Origin: Acridotheres tristis
Taxonomy: Eukaryota > Chordata > Aves > Passeriformes > Sturnidae
Assembly: GCA_037013685.1 (NCBI GenBank)
Contig: CM072889.1
Span: 16,501,976 to 16,565,975 of the forward strand
DNA length: 64,000 nucleotides
Direction of reading: 5' to 3'
Shown here piece after piece: positions 13,201-25,509 of the stretch. The stretch's first letter is position 1; each line of letters begins with the position of its first letter. The notes beneath the pieces were generated by a model, which was not told the origin of the DNA, did not search any database, and saw only the letters and a program-made list of their open reading frames with translations. The translations under genes were made by a program, and so were the position numbers.

Positions 13201-16200
13201 TGCAGAAGGAAGACAGAGCAGACATGATTACTGACATAATGAGCAAAGTTTATAGCAAGTCTTGAAGAGGAATTCTGAGAAGAGCTGACTAATGGTTTTA
13301 CAATTAGGACTCCTTTGTAACCAAATATTTTTGTTATAATTGCCCTGAAGATGAACTGAGGAATTCCTTTAAGTAATGGTCAAGATCAAAGCCCAATTAA
13401 AGCTAAAATATTGTCTCAAAATCTCAAAGCCTAAGCTCCCCTCTTCTCTTGCTATATTAGCAAACTACAAAGATGGATATTCTCTCCCTTTTTTAGGGTT
13501 ATAATCCAATTATTCCCTAACTAAGAACAGGAAGCATTTTGAAGGTGCAACAGCAGAGGTGGAAAATACTTTTTCTACCAAGTTAGAGCACAGAAATTTT
13601 CCTTCCCTACCATACATTATTTTTTATATTATATTTGCTCAAGACTACTCCAGTGTTACCTGGATTTCACCTGAATTACAACACTGCTCCTTTTCCTTCA
13701 CATTTTTCAATTCTCCCATCAGCAGTTCAGAGCTAACAGCAGAAAAAGGTTTTGCAAACTTTTGGAAATGTAGCTAAAGTACAATTTCACTTCTGCAAAA
13801 ACCTTGTCTCCTCCAATGTTAGCTTTTTGCTTTTGTTACCATTTTTGAAATAATTGGCAAATTCTAATCTGGTACACTGAAATCACAAATTGTTTCTGAC
13901 TGATTAACAATCTGAATCTGAAGCAAGGAAATATCTAATGTGCCCTTCTGCACACAGACTGCAATTTGAGAAAGTGGACACTTCAGAAAGCAGGAGATTC
14001 ACAATTAAAATGTAAGACCAGCCAAAGCATTTGTTGGCCAGTGCTGGTTCAGGTGCTGGCCCTTGCCAGGGCCATGGCACAGCCCCCATGGTGACACTCA
14101 AAGCTGAAGCTGCTGATGCCTCACAATTTCCCCCAAGAGCTGCCTCAATGTGTCTGTCCTGCATCTGATGTCCCAGAAAGGAGTCCTGACCCATCAGAGC
14201 AGCTGTCTTTTGCACTGAAGTTACTGCCACATCGATTTTAAGGATCTGAACACAAAATGACTGATGTTTCAAACCCAGAAAGTTTCCTGGGCTACCTATT
14301 AGTACACAGGCAAATGGATGAAAGATTTCCACTGTGCCCCAGTGATGGTGTTTGGGAGCTGCCTGGCTTTCAAGAGGAGGGCTTTAACCCAAACAGCTCC
14401 TGAGAGCCCTCAGCCCAACAAAAGGGAGGGTGATGGTGGCAGCTACGTGTGCTACATCCCATTATATCCTGGGATATGAACATGACTGAAGGGAATCACC
14501 ATGGCCCAGCTGAAACCATGTTTTACTCTCTAATACCTTTGCTGTGAGATGTATCCTAAACCAAAATAAACAGAAAAACGACGTTTTCAAAAAAGCTCAA
14601 AAGACCCCAGAATTAACATTTTTTTTCCTAGTTTTCCTTATTGAAATAATTTCTTTATTGCTCTTGCAAGAAATTGACCTACTTAGAGAAGCACATTTTC
14701 TGCTCTCTGGCTGCTGTACTCTCACAATTCCCTCACTTCACAAAACTTACAGATCTAAAAGAGGGCTGTATGAAGACATAGGGTCTATTACAACATACAT
14801 TTTACAAGTTCTGGAAAAAAAAGTGAGACAAATTGTCTAGCAGGAAGTGGAAAAAACTACAAAAGCAGGGATCTTGGACAGGGGAGGTACAGGAGCAAGG
14901 CCCAGCACACTTTTGGATGCTCAAATAAAAGAATTTTGGACACAAGGAACACTCAAGAGCCTTACAAGCAAACCATAGTCAAAAAATAAGAAAGGTAACG
15001 TGTCAAGAAGCAAGACATGCCTAGTTTGGTCTACTTCTCACAGAAGTGAAGTTAAAATTCTGTAACTTGACCCTCCTTTGCCTTTAAATTAAATTCTACA
15101 TGGAAATATCAATAAGCCAATGAGGAAGGATGCAGACAATAAAACTGGAGCCTACAAATGCTGTATTCCAGATGCTGAATATCAAATACAAAATGTAGTT
15201 AAACATGCCTCACCCCTAACTGCTCCATCCTCAGTAACCAAACTCGTGCATAACTACAGATACAGAATTAAAAGAGGCAAATAAACAAAGGGCCAAAAGC
15301 AGAAACTCAAGCAAGTAGTTAGGAGGAAGTCCTTTGCATATGCACAATTAGTACAGGAAGCATAATCACTTCAAGTAATCCACTTTTAGTCTTGATCTAC
15401 CTTCCTCCAGCAGCTTCAAATTTAAACTAAGTGCCAATCTCCACATTTTAAATTGCAAATTACTTTTCTAAATCATTTAACAAATATCCTTGAAATTCCA
15501 CATGTCAACAGCTCATTAATATCTACAGTAAATGTAGCTCTCTGAGAAGAACCACAGATTTTACGTTTATTGAGACAGATAGCTGGCACAGAGAAATAGA
15601 GCTCCTTCAATTACTGGTTGGCAGAAGCTAACTTCAGTTTAAAATCAGTCTACAGCAATTTATAGCAACACTGCAGTGAAGTGACTATTTTGAACAAGAT
15701 TAGCTACTGCTGATGGCAATGCTTGGACAGTGTTTATAAATCAAACTCAGAACTCAGTATTTTATAATAGGCCACTTCAAAACTATCTCCCATAATCACC
15801 TATGCAGTATATTATGATAAATGTAAACAGGGCTGGAGATCAAAAGTAATGAAATAAGGTACACAAGGTAATGAGAGCAAGTAAACTATAAACAAAGACT
15901 TTATGCATATATGTTTGCAATAACTGGTGCCTGACTTAACTTGGGCCTTTGTAGGGAACAACAGATTAATCAGAGTAGCACACCTAACACAGCTATTTCA
16001 GTAACCCCAAATTGCTCATTTCTTCATACACTGAGAAAAATCTGAATTCATAATTCTGATCATCAACGAAGGGAACAACTTACATTATTAAAAGGTGATA
16101 CTCATCATAGCTAAAAACACATATAGATAACAAAAATACTATTACAGACTTTGATAGCAAATGAAAACAAAAAACTGAAATAACACAAGTCATTCTCACC

Positions 16201-19200
16201 AGAGAGAATGGGATAATTACTGTCAGGATTGAGAATCAAGAGCACTAAACCTGTAGCAGAGAAGGAGCCATCAGAGCATCCCTCCCCACAGCACCGATGT
16301 TCCAAATGCCTGAGCTAGCTTCCAAAAACTGCCTGCTCTATTGATGGAAGTAACACCCCCAAAATAAAGCAGAGACAGAAACATAACATTACTTGGTGCC
16401 AGATGAAGAGAGAGGACTCCTGCAGCCCACACTGACAGAGGCACAGAAACCCTTCCAGTCAGTTTAGCTCTCAGAAAGGGAAGTTACTGGAGTCACTTAC
16501 GAATCCACATGAAGAACTCTCTGGCCACTCCTGGCACACGCTGCTGCAATAATGGACTCAGGCAAACCTGAAATGACACGTGCAGTTTTTAGAACTTAGC
16601 ATGCCATGATATATTAGAAATTGCAATAATGGTAGAACTTGGTCAGAAGCAGGCAACTCAAAAGAAATTTTACAATGTGAGTCACTGAAATTTTGAATAG
16701 TCTCATGCTACTAAAACAACGAACACTATTTTGTGCTCTTTAAGATTTTGCTGACCCTCTTGAATGCAACTTTGTTTTTATTTTTTTAGTGACTGTGTGG
16801 CACAAACCACTTTCAAACACTACTGAGTTAAAGCCTGGCACCAGCATCTTTTCTCCATACCCTGCTATCATCATCAGATTAAGTAATTGCCAGCATCATG
16901 ATACTCAAAGCTTAGTGGGGAGCTCTTGTAACCACATCCTTGGTAATGCAGGAGGACATTTTTGTGTATTTTTGGTCACTTCAAAGTGAACAAAAAGACT
17001 CTGATTGTCCTTAAGAGTGGTATCCTGATCACAATCTCTCACATTATGCAATTACAGTCTACCAAATCAATATGTTTTCACTATATTTAGAAAAAATATA
17101 TAGCAAAAAAGCACACCAAAAGGCTGTGATATCTCTACCAGCAATACAGGCTTAGAATGGCACAGGATCCCACTGGAGTTCAGTAAATAAATGGGGCTGT
17201 TCTGCATTGTGTGCTCCCACTCACCAGATTCCACATGCCCAGTTAAATGCCTTGGATTCTGGAGCAGGTTCACAAAAGCAGGACAGCTCACCAGCTAAGC
17301 TCTGTGGCACGAACTTCTCTCAAATCCCTTTTTCAATCATCTGCTGGCTGTTTAAGCAAGTAATTTAGGAACAGCAAATAAAATTCTAGGGACTGCTATT
17401 AGGACACACTTAGGCCATGTATTCAATTAAGGGATGAGATTAAAGGAAGTGAAAGGAGTGTTTGGCTGATCTGATTTCCAGCAGCACCAGAAGCAGCTGC
17501 AGAGACAGAACTGGAAGGGGAAAAAGGAGCTGTGGAAGGGCACAATCTACTCTGGCCCACTCCATGACAAACATCTCCAGCAGAATTCCAGGCCTTCACC
17601 AACAATACAGCCTTGCAGTCTAGAAGACATCCCCTGGGAACTGGGTACACCAAACCACAGTTTCACCAACTCTTCAAATCAGTAAAGGCCAACACAATCA
17701 TCAAAATAAAGAGGGGCAACCTCTGCCCTCATCATCTGCCCCTCCCGACCTCCTTCCAAATCAAATAAATGGTTGGTTTTTGGGAGAGCAGTTCCATGGT
17801 GATGTCCAAAAGTACAAATGTTTGTATCAATACAAAGAAGGAAGTTTAAGACAGGCAAGACAAATTTTCCAAGAAAATAGCTACAACTTCCCTTTCCTTT
17901 CTGGTTTTATTGATGGATTAAAAAAAAATCCTTTTCTGAATTGATAAAGCAGAAAAAGTGAAAACAGTTTTGCATTGCTGACCTTTCACAGCAAGTGAAG
18001 GTTTAACACAGAATTAACCTCCAGGGGCAGGAGGGGGGATGAGCAGTGCAGCAGTTCCTGGGATGCTTGTTTCACAGCCTGGAAAGGCCAAAAGTCTTCT
18101 GAGTTGAATTTTTGGAAGCGAGAGCTCAAAACACAAACCACTGTGATCAAGCAGACAAGGAGAAAATACCTAAGTGCAGCACACACTTCAGGACTGCCAT
18201 GACACCGTGGCTGCACACAGTCATTATGTGAGAGCTCCACACTCAGCTGTCCCCCCATGTTTATATATATGGTTCATTTCACTCCCTCTATAAACTATCT
18301 GGAATAGAATCTACAACGACTCTTTGTTTGGAGTTCTTGAAAAAGCTTTTCTTTCCCTCATTGGGGCACAGAGAGTATTACTCTAGAAATGGAATTGAGA
18401 AACTTGTTTCTCCTTCCTTATTGATAAAAGCCACTGAGAAAGTGTTGTAAAACATCACCAGTGCTGCCTGGCTGACCTGGGCCGAGTTATAGCTACCAGG
18501 GCATAACTGATTGCTTGAAGCTTGATCCAATTGATACTGTGTTGGAGGTCTGTTCTTCCATTAACCTTGGATGAAATTGTTCCCTGAATTAGCTTCCTTG
18601 CTCTTGAAAGCTGGCATCAATTTTCTTCACCAATCCTGTGCTTCTAAGACACCGTGGCCCCCCACATACCCAGTGGTCAGAGTGGGAATGTGGCTGGAAG
18701 GTGAGGCTGGCACATCCCAGCTTTAGGAGAAGTAAAACACAATTAGTAATTTTACTCATTAGTGATGTCTGGATTGCTAACAGGTTCTTCCAGGCAGAAT
18801 TTCATAGGTAGTACTTGGCACCCACCCATCCAGCAGGCAATGCACTCACTGCCTCACTGGAACACTCTGCAAAGTTCAAGTGAACCAACTTGGAGCGTTT
18901 CTAGTGCTGCTGCAGGGACAGTGCTGCCTGCACAGTCCTGCTGCCTGTGGCTTCCCTCTGCAAAGAAACAAAGTGGCAGACTCAATTGTACCAATAATTA
19001 GAGCTAATTAAGCTAACAAACCTGATGGCATGGCCACTTCAGCACTCAGAAGAAACCGAGGTTTGTACCAACGTTTCAGTGCTGGGACAGACCGCGGGGC
19101 AGGAGGCAGCACGAGCAGCAGGCTCAGGACAGTCTGTGCTGACAGTGAGGTTTATCTGCACTGTCCCCTCTACTGCCACTGCCACAGCACTGTCCCCACC

Positions 19201-22200
19201 CCAGCCTTCCTGGATACACAACAGGCAGATTCATCTCAATAAATCTCAAAGAAGTGGCTCTGCAAGCTGACCTTGAAGTCTGCATCTGCTTGTTTCCAGT
19301 AACCTCTGACCAAAATAATCTCCATGACGTGAATTTTTGGAGCTTCTCTATGAAACAAAATCAGCCACGCTCTCATTTTCAAGAATGGTGTTTTAGAAGT
19401 AAAAAAGAAACAGAGGAATTAGCTACAGATTATTTAGCTATCCAAAAAACAATTCTATTTTTAGTTCCAATACAACAAAATTAAAGTTTGAGATAATTGC
19501 TAAGGTGGAAAACTTTTTTTTCTTCAGTTTTAAAAGCCAATTAAATTCTGAAGTCTTACCAAATAATGATAACTTTTAATTCACCTCTGTTGATCAAAAA
19601 TTAATTTTAGGCTTACACACTGTGTCTCCTGCTGTACTTGCTGCTCTTGCAGTGCCTTGAAAAGGATGCAGTCACTGCCCTGAGCAATTTCTAAACTGAA
19701 TCAGATTCGCATCTGTGAGAGAATCTTGGTTCCTGAGCTGCTCACTGCAAACTGTTTTGCAGTCATCCAGATGATAAGTTTTTACTGAATTACACAGGAT
19801 CCATCTTGAAAAGGCTTAAATGTTTAATTTGATTCACTCCATCTACTAAATAAATCACAAGTGGCTTTTTCCTAATATAAAATGTTGAAGGAAAATATAC
19901 AAAACAGTTGGAACATAGACAATTTCAAAACAATCTTCTGGAGTGAGAGAGTTGACCAGCTGCAATATATTTTGTTTGCATTTGAACTTCTAAGTAGAGA
20001 AGAGCAGTTGACTCTGGAGGAGCTCACTGCAAAATATTCATGCTGTGTTTTTGGTATATATGAAATTTTAAAAGTGTTTCATAATTTAACTGCAAATTAA
20101 AATATTTCTTGTATGTAATATCTTAAGTTGAAGATTATTAGAATTGATTCATTTTAATATTTGCTCATAATACAGAGCAGTATCAGAAAATACTTCTGCA
20201 TTACAGAGTATGGCATAGAAATGCCAACCCACTAAGAAACGTAAGAAAATGTTATTGGTCAAGAAAGAAGTCACAAGTCAAAAGTTTCTTCTTCTGTAAA
20301 TGCATGCAGTTATCTGTGTCTCAACAGAGGAACCTGGCAATGAAAACCATTCAATCTCACAGTTGGTGTAAATGAACATTATCTAGAAAAGGAACACAAG
20401 CACTTAGGCTTGAAATAAAAATGTAACTTCTTACTAAAAAACACTCACATCAGCAGTGCTCTCTGAACATACTACAGCTCTGAGGCTGATCTTTGGTTTA
20501 AAGCAATACATAAAGCAAAGTGCTTGAATTAAAAGATCTGTATAGCAAGACACACACTGAGTTTTATTTTCACTTGAGTCTTCTAATACTTTCACTTCCT
20601 TTTCTGCTTGCCCATGGGAAAAGAGCTTGCTCTCCTTGCTCCTTATACATTTTTAAACATTTCCCAGAGGATTTGCAGGGAGTTTCTCCTCCTGTATTAG
20701 CAGCTCCGGGTAGCTCCTGGGTAAAGCAGGGGCTGTCACTCTGGCAGAGCCCCAGAGAGCAGCTCCTGCAGGACTGAACCTGCAGCTCTCTGCCACTCCC
20801 CAGGCAGTGGAACAACATTTCCTACTGGGATACACAAACCTGGTTCCACTGCTCCTCATTCAGACTGGAATTTCAAAGTACCTTACTAAGCCTTTTTCTA
20901 AAGGAGTTTTTCACCTTGATATGCAGATCGCCTGCTCTGTATTTTTCAAAGTAGAGTCACAGGAGTCCTACAGGCTCTGATTCTGTAAGATCAGCAATAT
21001 AATCTGGAAAAGCTGCAGAACACAAACAGGCTGAGAAGGACAACAAAGGGTTCACAGAACAATGAGCTTTCCCACAAGAGCAGCCAGGGACATTGCACAG
21101 TATCTGGGAAAGAAACCTGCCTGAGGTACCAGCAGGAGCCTAAACCTCCCAGGCAGCTACCACAGCACCTCTGCTACACCCCAAAATCCAGACTCCATTT
21201 TAGTCAGGTTAAAAAAATATCAGTAAAGAAGATAAAAGGTACATTTACACGTGGAGAATACTGAAAAAATGAAAGGGGGACACAAGACAGGACTATGAGT
21301 CGGCGTTCATTTTGTTTGACATTTAAATGGATAGGCAATGACTTATCTACAAATGATTATAAAAACGTGGCTCTATTTCCTCCTTCCAGACATCAACATT
21401 ACACGTCAGTATCACTGTGCTAGTCTACAATGACCACTGACGTCAAGAAATATCCATCTTCAGCTGGTTTTCCATTGAGCTTTCATCAACTCTGAATAGC
21501 TGCTGATATAAACTGAAGACTGTACAGTTACATAAGATAATGTAACCAAAATATCAGCCCAAAAGGTGTATTAGAAAATATTTTCGTCACATTCTAAAAA
21601 TATCTTGCAACAATAAAACCATTAGGAATTATTTTTTTTTATACCAATCTTCAGTGTTTACTTTAAAATTCGTATCTGTAATATTTGGGTTAGTTTTGTA
21701 AGGTATATTTTCAAAACTGTTAGTATCTGGAAGTGATTTTTCCTAACACTCTGCACTTACATAAGATAAACATAAAGTACTTACACCACTCCCAGCATAT
21801 CGAACAATAAATAATAGATTCTCCTGACAGGACTTTGATGACCTGGCAAAGCCCGAGTGCTTTCAGCCAAAATCATATGAAACCATAAATCACTCTTTAT
21901 TTTATAGAATATTTCAGAATGGATTCCTGCTTTCTACCTTGAAAGTCATTTCATGTGTTATTTATAACCACTGAAAACCAGAATGGAAAGAAAATTGCAT
22001 AGAACTAGAATATTTACTGTGACTGCTTTTATAAAGAATAACTCCTTTTTAGAAAAAAATTAGAATTACTGGCAGACAAACTTGTGAATACAACACCTTT
22101 CAAAGAGCCACATCCTTTATAACTTTCCCAGTAGTTATTGCAGGTCTTGGGGAGTGCCAGAGACAAGAAGTCAAGACTGAATACAATCTAATTCGTGAAG

Positions 22201-25200
22201 AAATTCCAAGGTAAACATGACCCTGCACCTGTATCCACACCACTCTGCACAGACACAAAGTTGCAAATCTTGGCACTTACGAGCTTTCTGCCCTAAACTC
22301 AACACTGCTGAATGTTTTGCCTATGAATTTTCCTATTTGACAACTGCCTGAAGACAAAAGGTCTGCCACTGATGCCCAGTTCTGCTGTTAGACCAATAAA
22401 AATCACAGAGAAGAGCCTTTCCCAGAAAGCAACCTGCTCTGAGGACTGATGATCCTGGATAATAAGTGCTTTGGCCAAGAACCATCTAACAAACCCACTC
22501 CTGCCTGGCTGATGGGTAACTCCAGCACAGCACTGTGTTCAAAAAGCAGGAAAGCAGGGATATGAGAGACTGGAGGAGACAGGGAGGGGAGAGTGACTTC
22601 AAGGCTGCAACAAAAAAGGAAGTAGAGCAAAACAACATCACAACAGCTTTCACTCTCACATTGTGTTGGCCATGAAAAACCTCAAGATACGCTCACCAGT
22701 TTCATGTCATGAGATAATCCACTTTTCTTTAGAACTATGGGTGGAAATTCCATGATGGTAATGAAACTTCAGCTCCTGTACCCACCAGGATGAGTATTTT
22801 TGTGCCCACACCCACCTTGCTCTAAACTTTCTCATGCAAGAAAATATCTGAGTTAAGGAAAAGGAGTTTCTTCTAAAAGAAATTTTCCTTTTCCTGTAGC
22901 AATACTGATGAATTAATTGAACCTAGACATTAACTGAAGCACTGATGACTAAAATTTAGTTGAGGTTCTATTTGCACTAATCTTACTACAGGGCAACAGT
23001 TAAATGAGCTTGAAGTAAAAACGAATTCAAATCTTATGTTACCACTCAGTCTAATTACTGAATTTAATAGATGCACCAGGAAAAGGCCATACACATGCAG
23101 AAATTAATACAATTACTACTATACATAAAAAATACCAGTAACCACAAACATTCTAGTTATTATGGTATGACAATTAGCTATTCACAGGTACACTCAGCAC
23201 TGGTGACAGCATTAGAAACCAGAGAGTTGACTAGGCTAAAATATTCCCTCAGGAGTCACTTCCCAAAGAGAAGACAGGTGAAAGTTCTACTCTGAACAAT
23301 CTTCCATGCTGAGAAATTTAATACAGATTGAAAAACCTTCAGTCAGTCACCAGTGTTAATCACCTCATATGTATATTTTTAATAAAAAGGAATGCAAAGA
23401 TAAAACAACTCCTAAAGTGCAGAACTCTGAGAATCTTGGAATCAGTTGTAGCAGTACTCTCTACAGGTGGGCAAAAAGGCATCCTTGAATATAACTCAAC
23501 ACCCCCAAATACAGCAATATTTCAGAGAATTTAGCTCAGAGAATTTCCCTCCTGCAACATCAAAGCTCCAGTATCACCCCTCACCCCAAAGCAGGGAAGA
23601 TTTGGTTTGATGGCTGCACATGACCTGCTCTCTCTGGCACAGGTAGTCCTTGTTCCCTTCGTGGCTAGAATAGCAAATAGCTTAACATTAATGTCATTTT
23701 CATAAAACTCTGAGTTTCTGCATTGCCTGCATGAACACTATTTACCTCATGGCAGAAAATAATGGATCATCCCCAAAAGTTACACAATGTTTAATATTTC
23801 ACCCTTACAGTTTGATACTTCAGCTTCTCATTATTAACCAACCTCCTCACACACTCAAAATGTTCTCAAATCTGAGCACATACAAAAATGTCAGATTCAT
23901 TACTGCATAACACTCCACAGAACAGGGTTAGGATATGGAAGAGATCTCTTAATTTGCTCAAGAACTTAAATTTTGCATTGTTAGCAGAGTTTTGGTCAAA
24001 ACAACGGGGGCAGTATGGTTTCATAATGACTCAAAAACTCCAGATATGAATCAAGAATCTTTTAAACAATTCTACATATACTGCATGGGGATTGCTTTTC
24101 TCTGCTGAACACTGAAATCAGCAATTTCTTTAACAAACTCATTCATTCTATTCCGAATTGCTAGAAACCTTAAATCCCACAGACATAATTTGACAGTGAA
24201 CTCGAAAAACAGAGTTACTAATTTCATATGGAAAACAGGAACATTCAGAAGTGCCTTCCCATTTGTGCTCCAAACAACACCCTGAGCTCTTTACAAAGGC
24301 AAACAAAATCTGACTGTAAATCTGGGACCTATAAATAGTGATGCATTTTAAGACTAGAGTTCAATGTTGAATTTAAGGTGGGAGGTTTATCAAGACCAGT
24401 ATGAACCAGGTCACTGTCACTGGATTCTACAAACAGAAATCTATTCCAATGCTTCAAGATTATTTTGATACACAACTACCAAGAATCTTAGTTCTGAAGG
24501 AGTATTTTAAAATATTTCTTGTAGTTAGAGGTAAGTTACAGTGAGACACTCCAGATCTCCATCACTATTCACCTGAACAGGATGAACTTATACAGGATGC
24601 AGAAAGGTTAGAATTAAGTGCTGGTATATGCAATCATTCATAGAGAAATATGCTTTAATGGGAAAAACTCGAAAAGTTTTGTGTTATTTATAAAGCAGGC
24701 ATGGAGATTAGAAGAACGACTTCGAAGATTTAACACTGCTTGTATTGCAGGACATGATAAAAATATATTATCAGCCTATAGCACATATACTGTAACGAGA
24801 TTGAAGTCCAGCTCTTCAGAGCTATTTTCCTTGCACAAACGCAAACCTGACCAGCAGGACGGCAGTTCAGGAATAAGGGCTGGCAAGGGAGGCAGAGTCG
24901 GTCAGACAAGGCTTTCCGAGGCACCAAAGGAGCCCCGATCTCAGGTATAGGGACAGGTTTGTGGCTGTCACAGGGCCCGGTCCTGGCAAATCCCTCTCAG
25001 AGCCGGCCGCACACGGTCCTCCGTGACAACAGCATTTCTGAGCAAATGTGGCCATTTCAGTGTCCGCAGCAGCCCTAGAGCTGCATTTCTAAGCAAATGT
25101 GGCCATTTCAGTGTGAGCAGCAGCCCTACAGCTGCATTTCTAAGCAAATGCGGCCATTTCAGTGTGAGCAGCAGCCCTACAGCGGGCTGCGAGTGCCCGG

Positions 25201-25443
25201 GACGCCGGGGAAATGTCCCCGTCGGTGTCACGAAGACATCCCCGCAGGTACCTCAGCAGCCACTCCACACCCTGCCCGTCCTCCCCAGACGCCGCTGCCG
25301 CCCCTCAGCCGGGGACCCGCGTCCCCCCGCCGCCCCTTCGAGCTTGGGCCCTGGCAGGGCCGGCGCTGCCCCCCGTGCCCGTCCCGGCCCGTACCGGTGC
25401 CCACCACCACCACATCGAACTCTGTGGGCAGGTTGTCCGCCAT
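1041..25443 (-). CDS. CHM: CHM, Rab escort protein 1: coding exons 1-8 (partial gene, continues off left edge)
   Basis: REP1 binds newly made Rab GTPases in the cytosol and presents them to Rab geranylgeranyltransferase (RABGGTA/RABGGTB); it belongs to the GDI/REP superfamily. Eight minus-strand exons join in one frame: 25395-25443, 16501-16567, 10831-10903, 9554-9678, 5495-5912, 4278-4394, 3517-3637 and 1041-1266. They give 1196 nt, or 398 full codons plus 2 nt. Every intron is GT-AG. As recalled from human CHM (653 residues), exon sizes match everywhere except exon 5 (418 against 388 nt). Visible family signatures are the N-terminal dinucleotide-fold segment [43 protein letters not shown] and [18 protein letters not shown]. 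The rest, about 255 residues by comparison with human, is outside the window. The intron-containing structure excludes the intronless retrogene CHML. No frameshift or premature stop is seen. Confidence 0.96.
1267..3516 (-). other. CHM: CHM intron 7
   Basis: 2250 bp of AT-rich intron between the exon 7 donor and exon 8 acceptor, including a homopolymer-rich patch around 2210-2320. No coding signal or recognised repeat. Confidence 0.85.
3517..3637 (-). CDS. CHM: CHM coding exon 7 (residues 284-324)
   Basis: 121 nt, the human length. Encodes [40 protein letters not shown] and 1 nt of the next codon. The PCSRADVF...[11 protein letters not shown] block is the helical domain II region of REPs that contacts Rab geranylgeranyltransferase. 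The acceptor is TTTTGCAG and the donor is GTAGTG. A longer open frame continues past the donor but loses all similarity there, which supports splicing at this point. Confidence 0.95.
3638..5494 (-). other. CHM: CHM introns 6 and 5, flanking exon 6
   Basis: Intron 6 (3638-4277, 640 bp) and intron 5 (4395-5494, 1100 bp) are short AT-rich introns with no recognised repeat. Exon 6 lies between them. Confidence 0.85.
4278..4394 (-). CDS. CHM: CHM coding exon 6 (residues 245-283)
   Basis: 117 nt, exactly 39 codons, as in human. Encodes [20 protein letters not shown] followed by [19 protein letters not shown]. Together with the end of exon 5 this is sequence-conserved region 1B of the GDI/REP superfamily, part of domain I. 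Both ends fall between codons. The acceptor is TGTGCAG before TTGCTT and the donor is GTAGCA. It is nearly identical to mammalian REP1, in contrast to the adjacent variable exon 5. Confidence 0.95.
5495..5912 (-). CDS. CHM: CHM coding exon 5 (residues 105-244), low-complexity acidic/proline-alanine insert
   Basis: 418 nt against 388 nt recalled for human, so 10 extra residues in frame. The start, [13 protein letters not shown], and the end, [22 protein letters not shown], align well with the family. The last 22 residues (223-244) begin sequence-conserved region 1B. Between them, roughly residues 118-222, is a Glu/Pro/Ala/Gly-rich and probably disordered segment. It contains a tandemly repeated EKENPAAE motif encoded by a 19-bp exact repeat at 5731-5749 and 5800-5818. 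This is the REP-specific insert that RabGDI lacks and is poorly conserved between species. The acceptor is AATCAG and the donor is GTAGGA. The exon is much more GC-rich than the flanking introns. Confidence 0.95.
5913..9553 (-). other. CHM: CHM intron 4
   Basis: 3641 bp of AT-rich intron. The open frames at 6159-6593 and 8832-9128 have compositions typical of random AT-rich DNA and no similarity I recognise. No CR1 or tandem array seen. Confidence 0.85.
9554..9678 (-). CDS. CHM: CHM coding exon 4 (residues 64-105)
   Basis: 125 nt, the human length. Starts at a codon boundary (Q-K-T-D-L-S-D-E) and runs through [20 protein letters not shown] to EDFCFG, leaving 2 nt of residue 105. The second half, [17 protein letters not shown], is clearly shared with mammalian REP1. 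The first fifteen residues are diverged, as is usual at the edge of the variable REP insert. The acceptor is TTTTAAG and the donor is a consensus GTAAGT, although the exon ends in GA rather than AG. Confidence 0.93.
9679..10830 (-). other. CHM: CHM intron 3
   Basis: 1152 bp. No repeat, RNA gene or extra exon recognised. Open frames at 9879-10437 do not carry REP-like residues. Confidence 0.85.
10831..10903 (-). CDS. CHM: CHM coding exon 3 (residues 39-63)
   Basis: 73 nt, the human length. Encodes [24 protein letters not shown], the family hallmark around YYGGNWASF that contributes to the Rab-binding platform of domain I. The acceptor is TTTAAAG before GAGAAAT and the donor is GTAAAA. The reading phase is one nucleotide completing Ser39, then 24 codons ending at a codon boundary. 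Overlapping longer open frames in this stretch are in another phase and are not coding. Confidence 0.95.
10904..16500 (-). other. CHM: CHM intron 2
   Basis: 5597 bp. Mostly AT-rich unique sequence with slightly more GC-rich islands near 12010-12420 and 14020-14500. No recognisable mobile element or coding exon. The 142-residue frame at 13904-14332 is not similar to anything I know. Confidence 0.8.
16501..16567 (-). CDS. CHM: CHM coding exon 2 (residues 17-39)
   Basis: 67 nt, the same length as in human. Encodes the end of Gly17 and then [21 protein letters not shown], with 2 nt of Ser39. This is the helix and second strand of the nucleotide-type fold shared by REPs and RabGDI (sequence-conserved region 1A). 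The acceptor is TTTCAG before GTTTGCC and the donor is GTAAGT. Phase in and out agrees with exons 1 and 3. It was found by searching the minus strand for the conserved LPESI block, since it is too short to stand out as an open frame. Confidence 0.95.
16568..25031 (-). other. CHM: CHM intron 1
   Basis: Most of the 8827-bp first intron. A GC-richer patch lies at about 18640-19240 and another at about 20650-20800; the rest is AT-rich. No repeat family or exon recognised. The last part, nearest exon 1 (25032-25394), is described separately because it contains a tandem repeat and part of the CpG island. Confidence 0.8.
25032..25184. repeat. Three-copy 51-bp tandem repeat beside CHM exon 1
   Basis: Three consecutive 51-bp copies start at 25032, 25083 and 25134. 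Each opens with GCATTTCT and contains GGCCATTTCAGTG and GCAGCAGCCCTA. Copies differ by only a few substitutions. The spacing is exact, and 51 is a multiple of three, so the array stays open in frames on both strands and produces artificial repetitive peptides. It lies in CHM intron 1 at the edge of the CpG island. Confidence 0.9.
25395..25443 (-). CDS. CHM: CHM coding exon 1 (residues 1-17)
   Basis: Encodes [16 protein letters not shown] plus the first base of a Gly codon: the first beta strand and start of the GxG turn of the GDI/REP dinucleotide-type fold. The ATG at 25443-25441 has a strong context (A at -3, G at +4) and aligns with the family N terminus MADxLPxEFDV. The donor GTACGG follows at 25394. 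The 49-nt coding part equals the human exon 1 coding length. An in-frame GTG six codons upstream is not a credible start. The 5' UTR lies somewhere above 25443; the transcription start cannot be read from sequence alone. Confidence 0.95.
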
Positions 25444-25509
25444 CTTGGGAGGCGCCGTCACGCGCGCGCCGCCGGCGGAAAGGGCGGGAGCGGCTGTGGG
25501 GGTTCCGGC

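Noticed and set aside
1041..25443. CHML (REP2) as the identity of the minus-strand gene
   Set aside because: CHML is an intronless retrocopy in mammals. This locus has the CHM exon structure and the DACH2 neighbour.
25444..25461. Upstream extension of CHM beginning at an in-frame GTG
   Set aside because: GTG is not a credible start in this context, and the ATG at 25443 has a strong Kozak context and matches the family N terminus.
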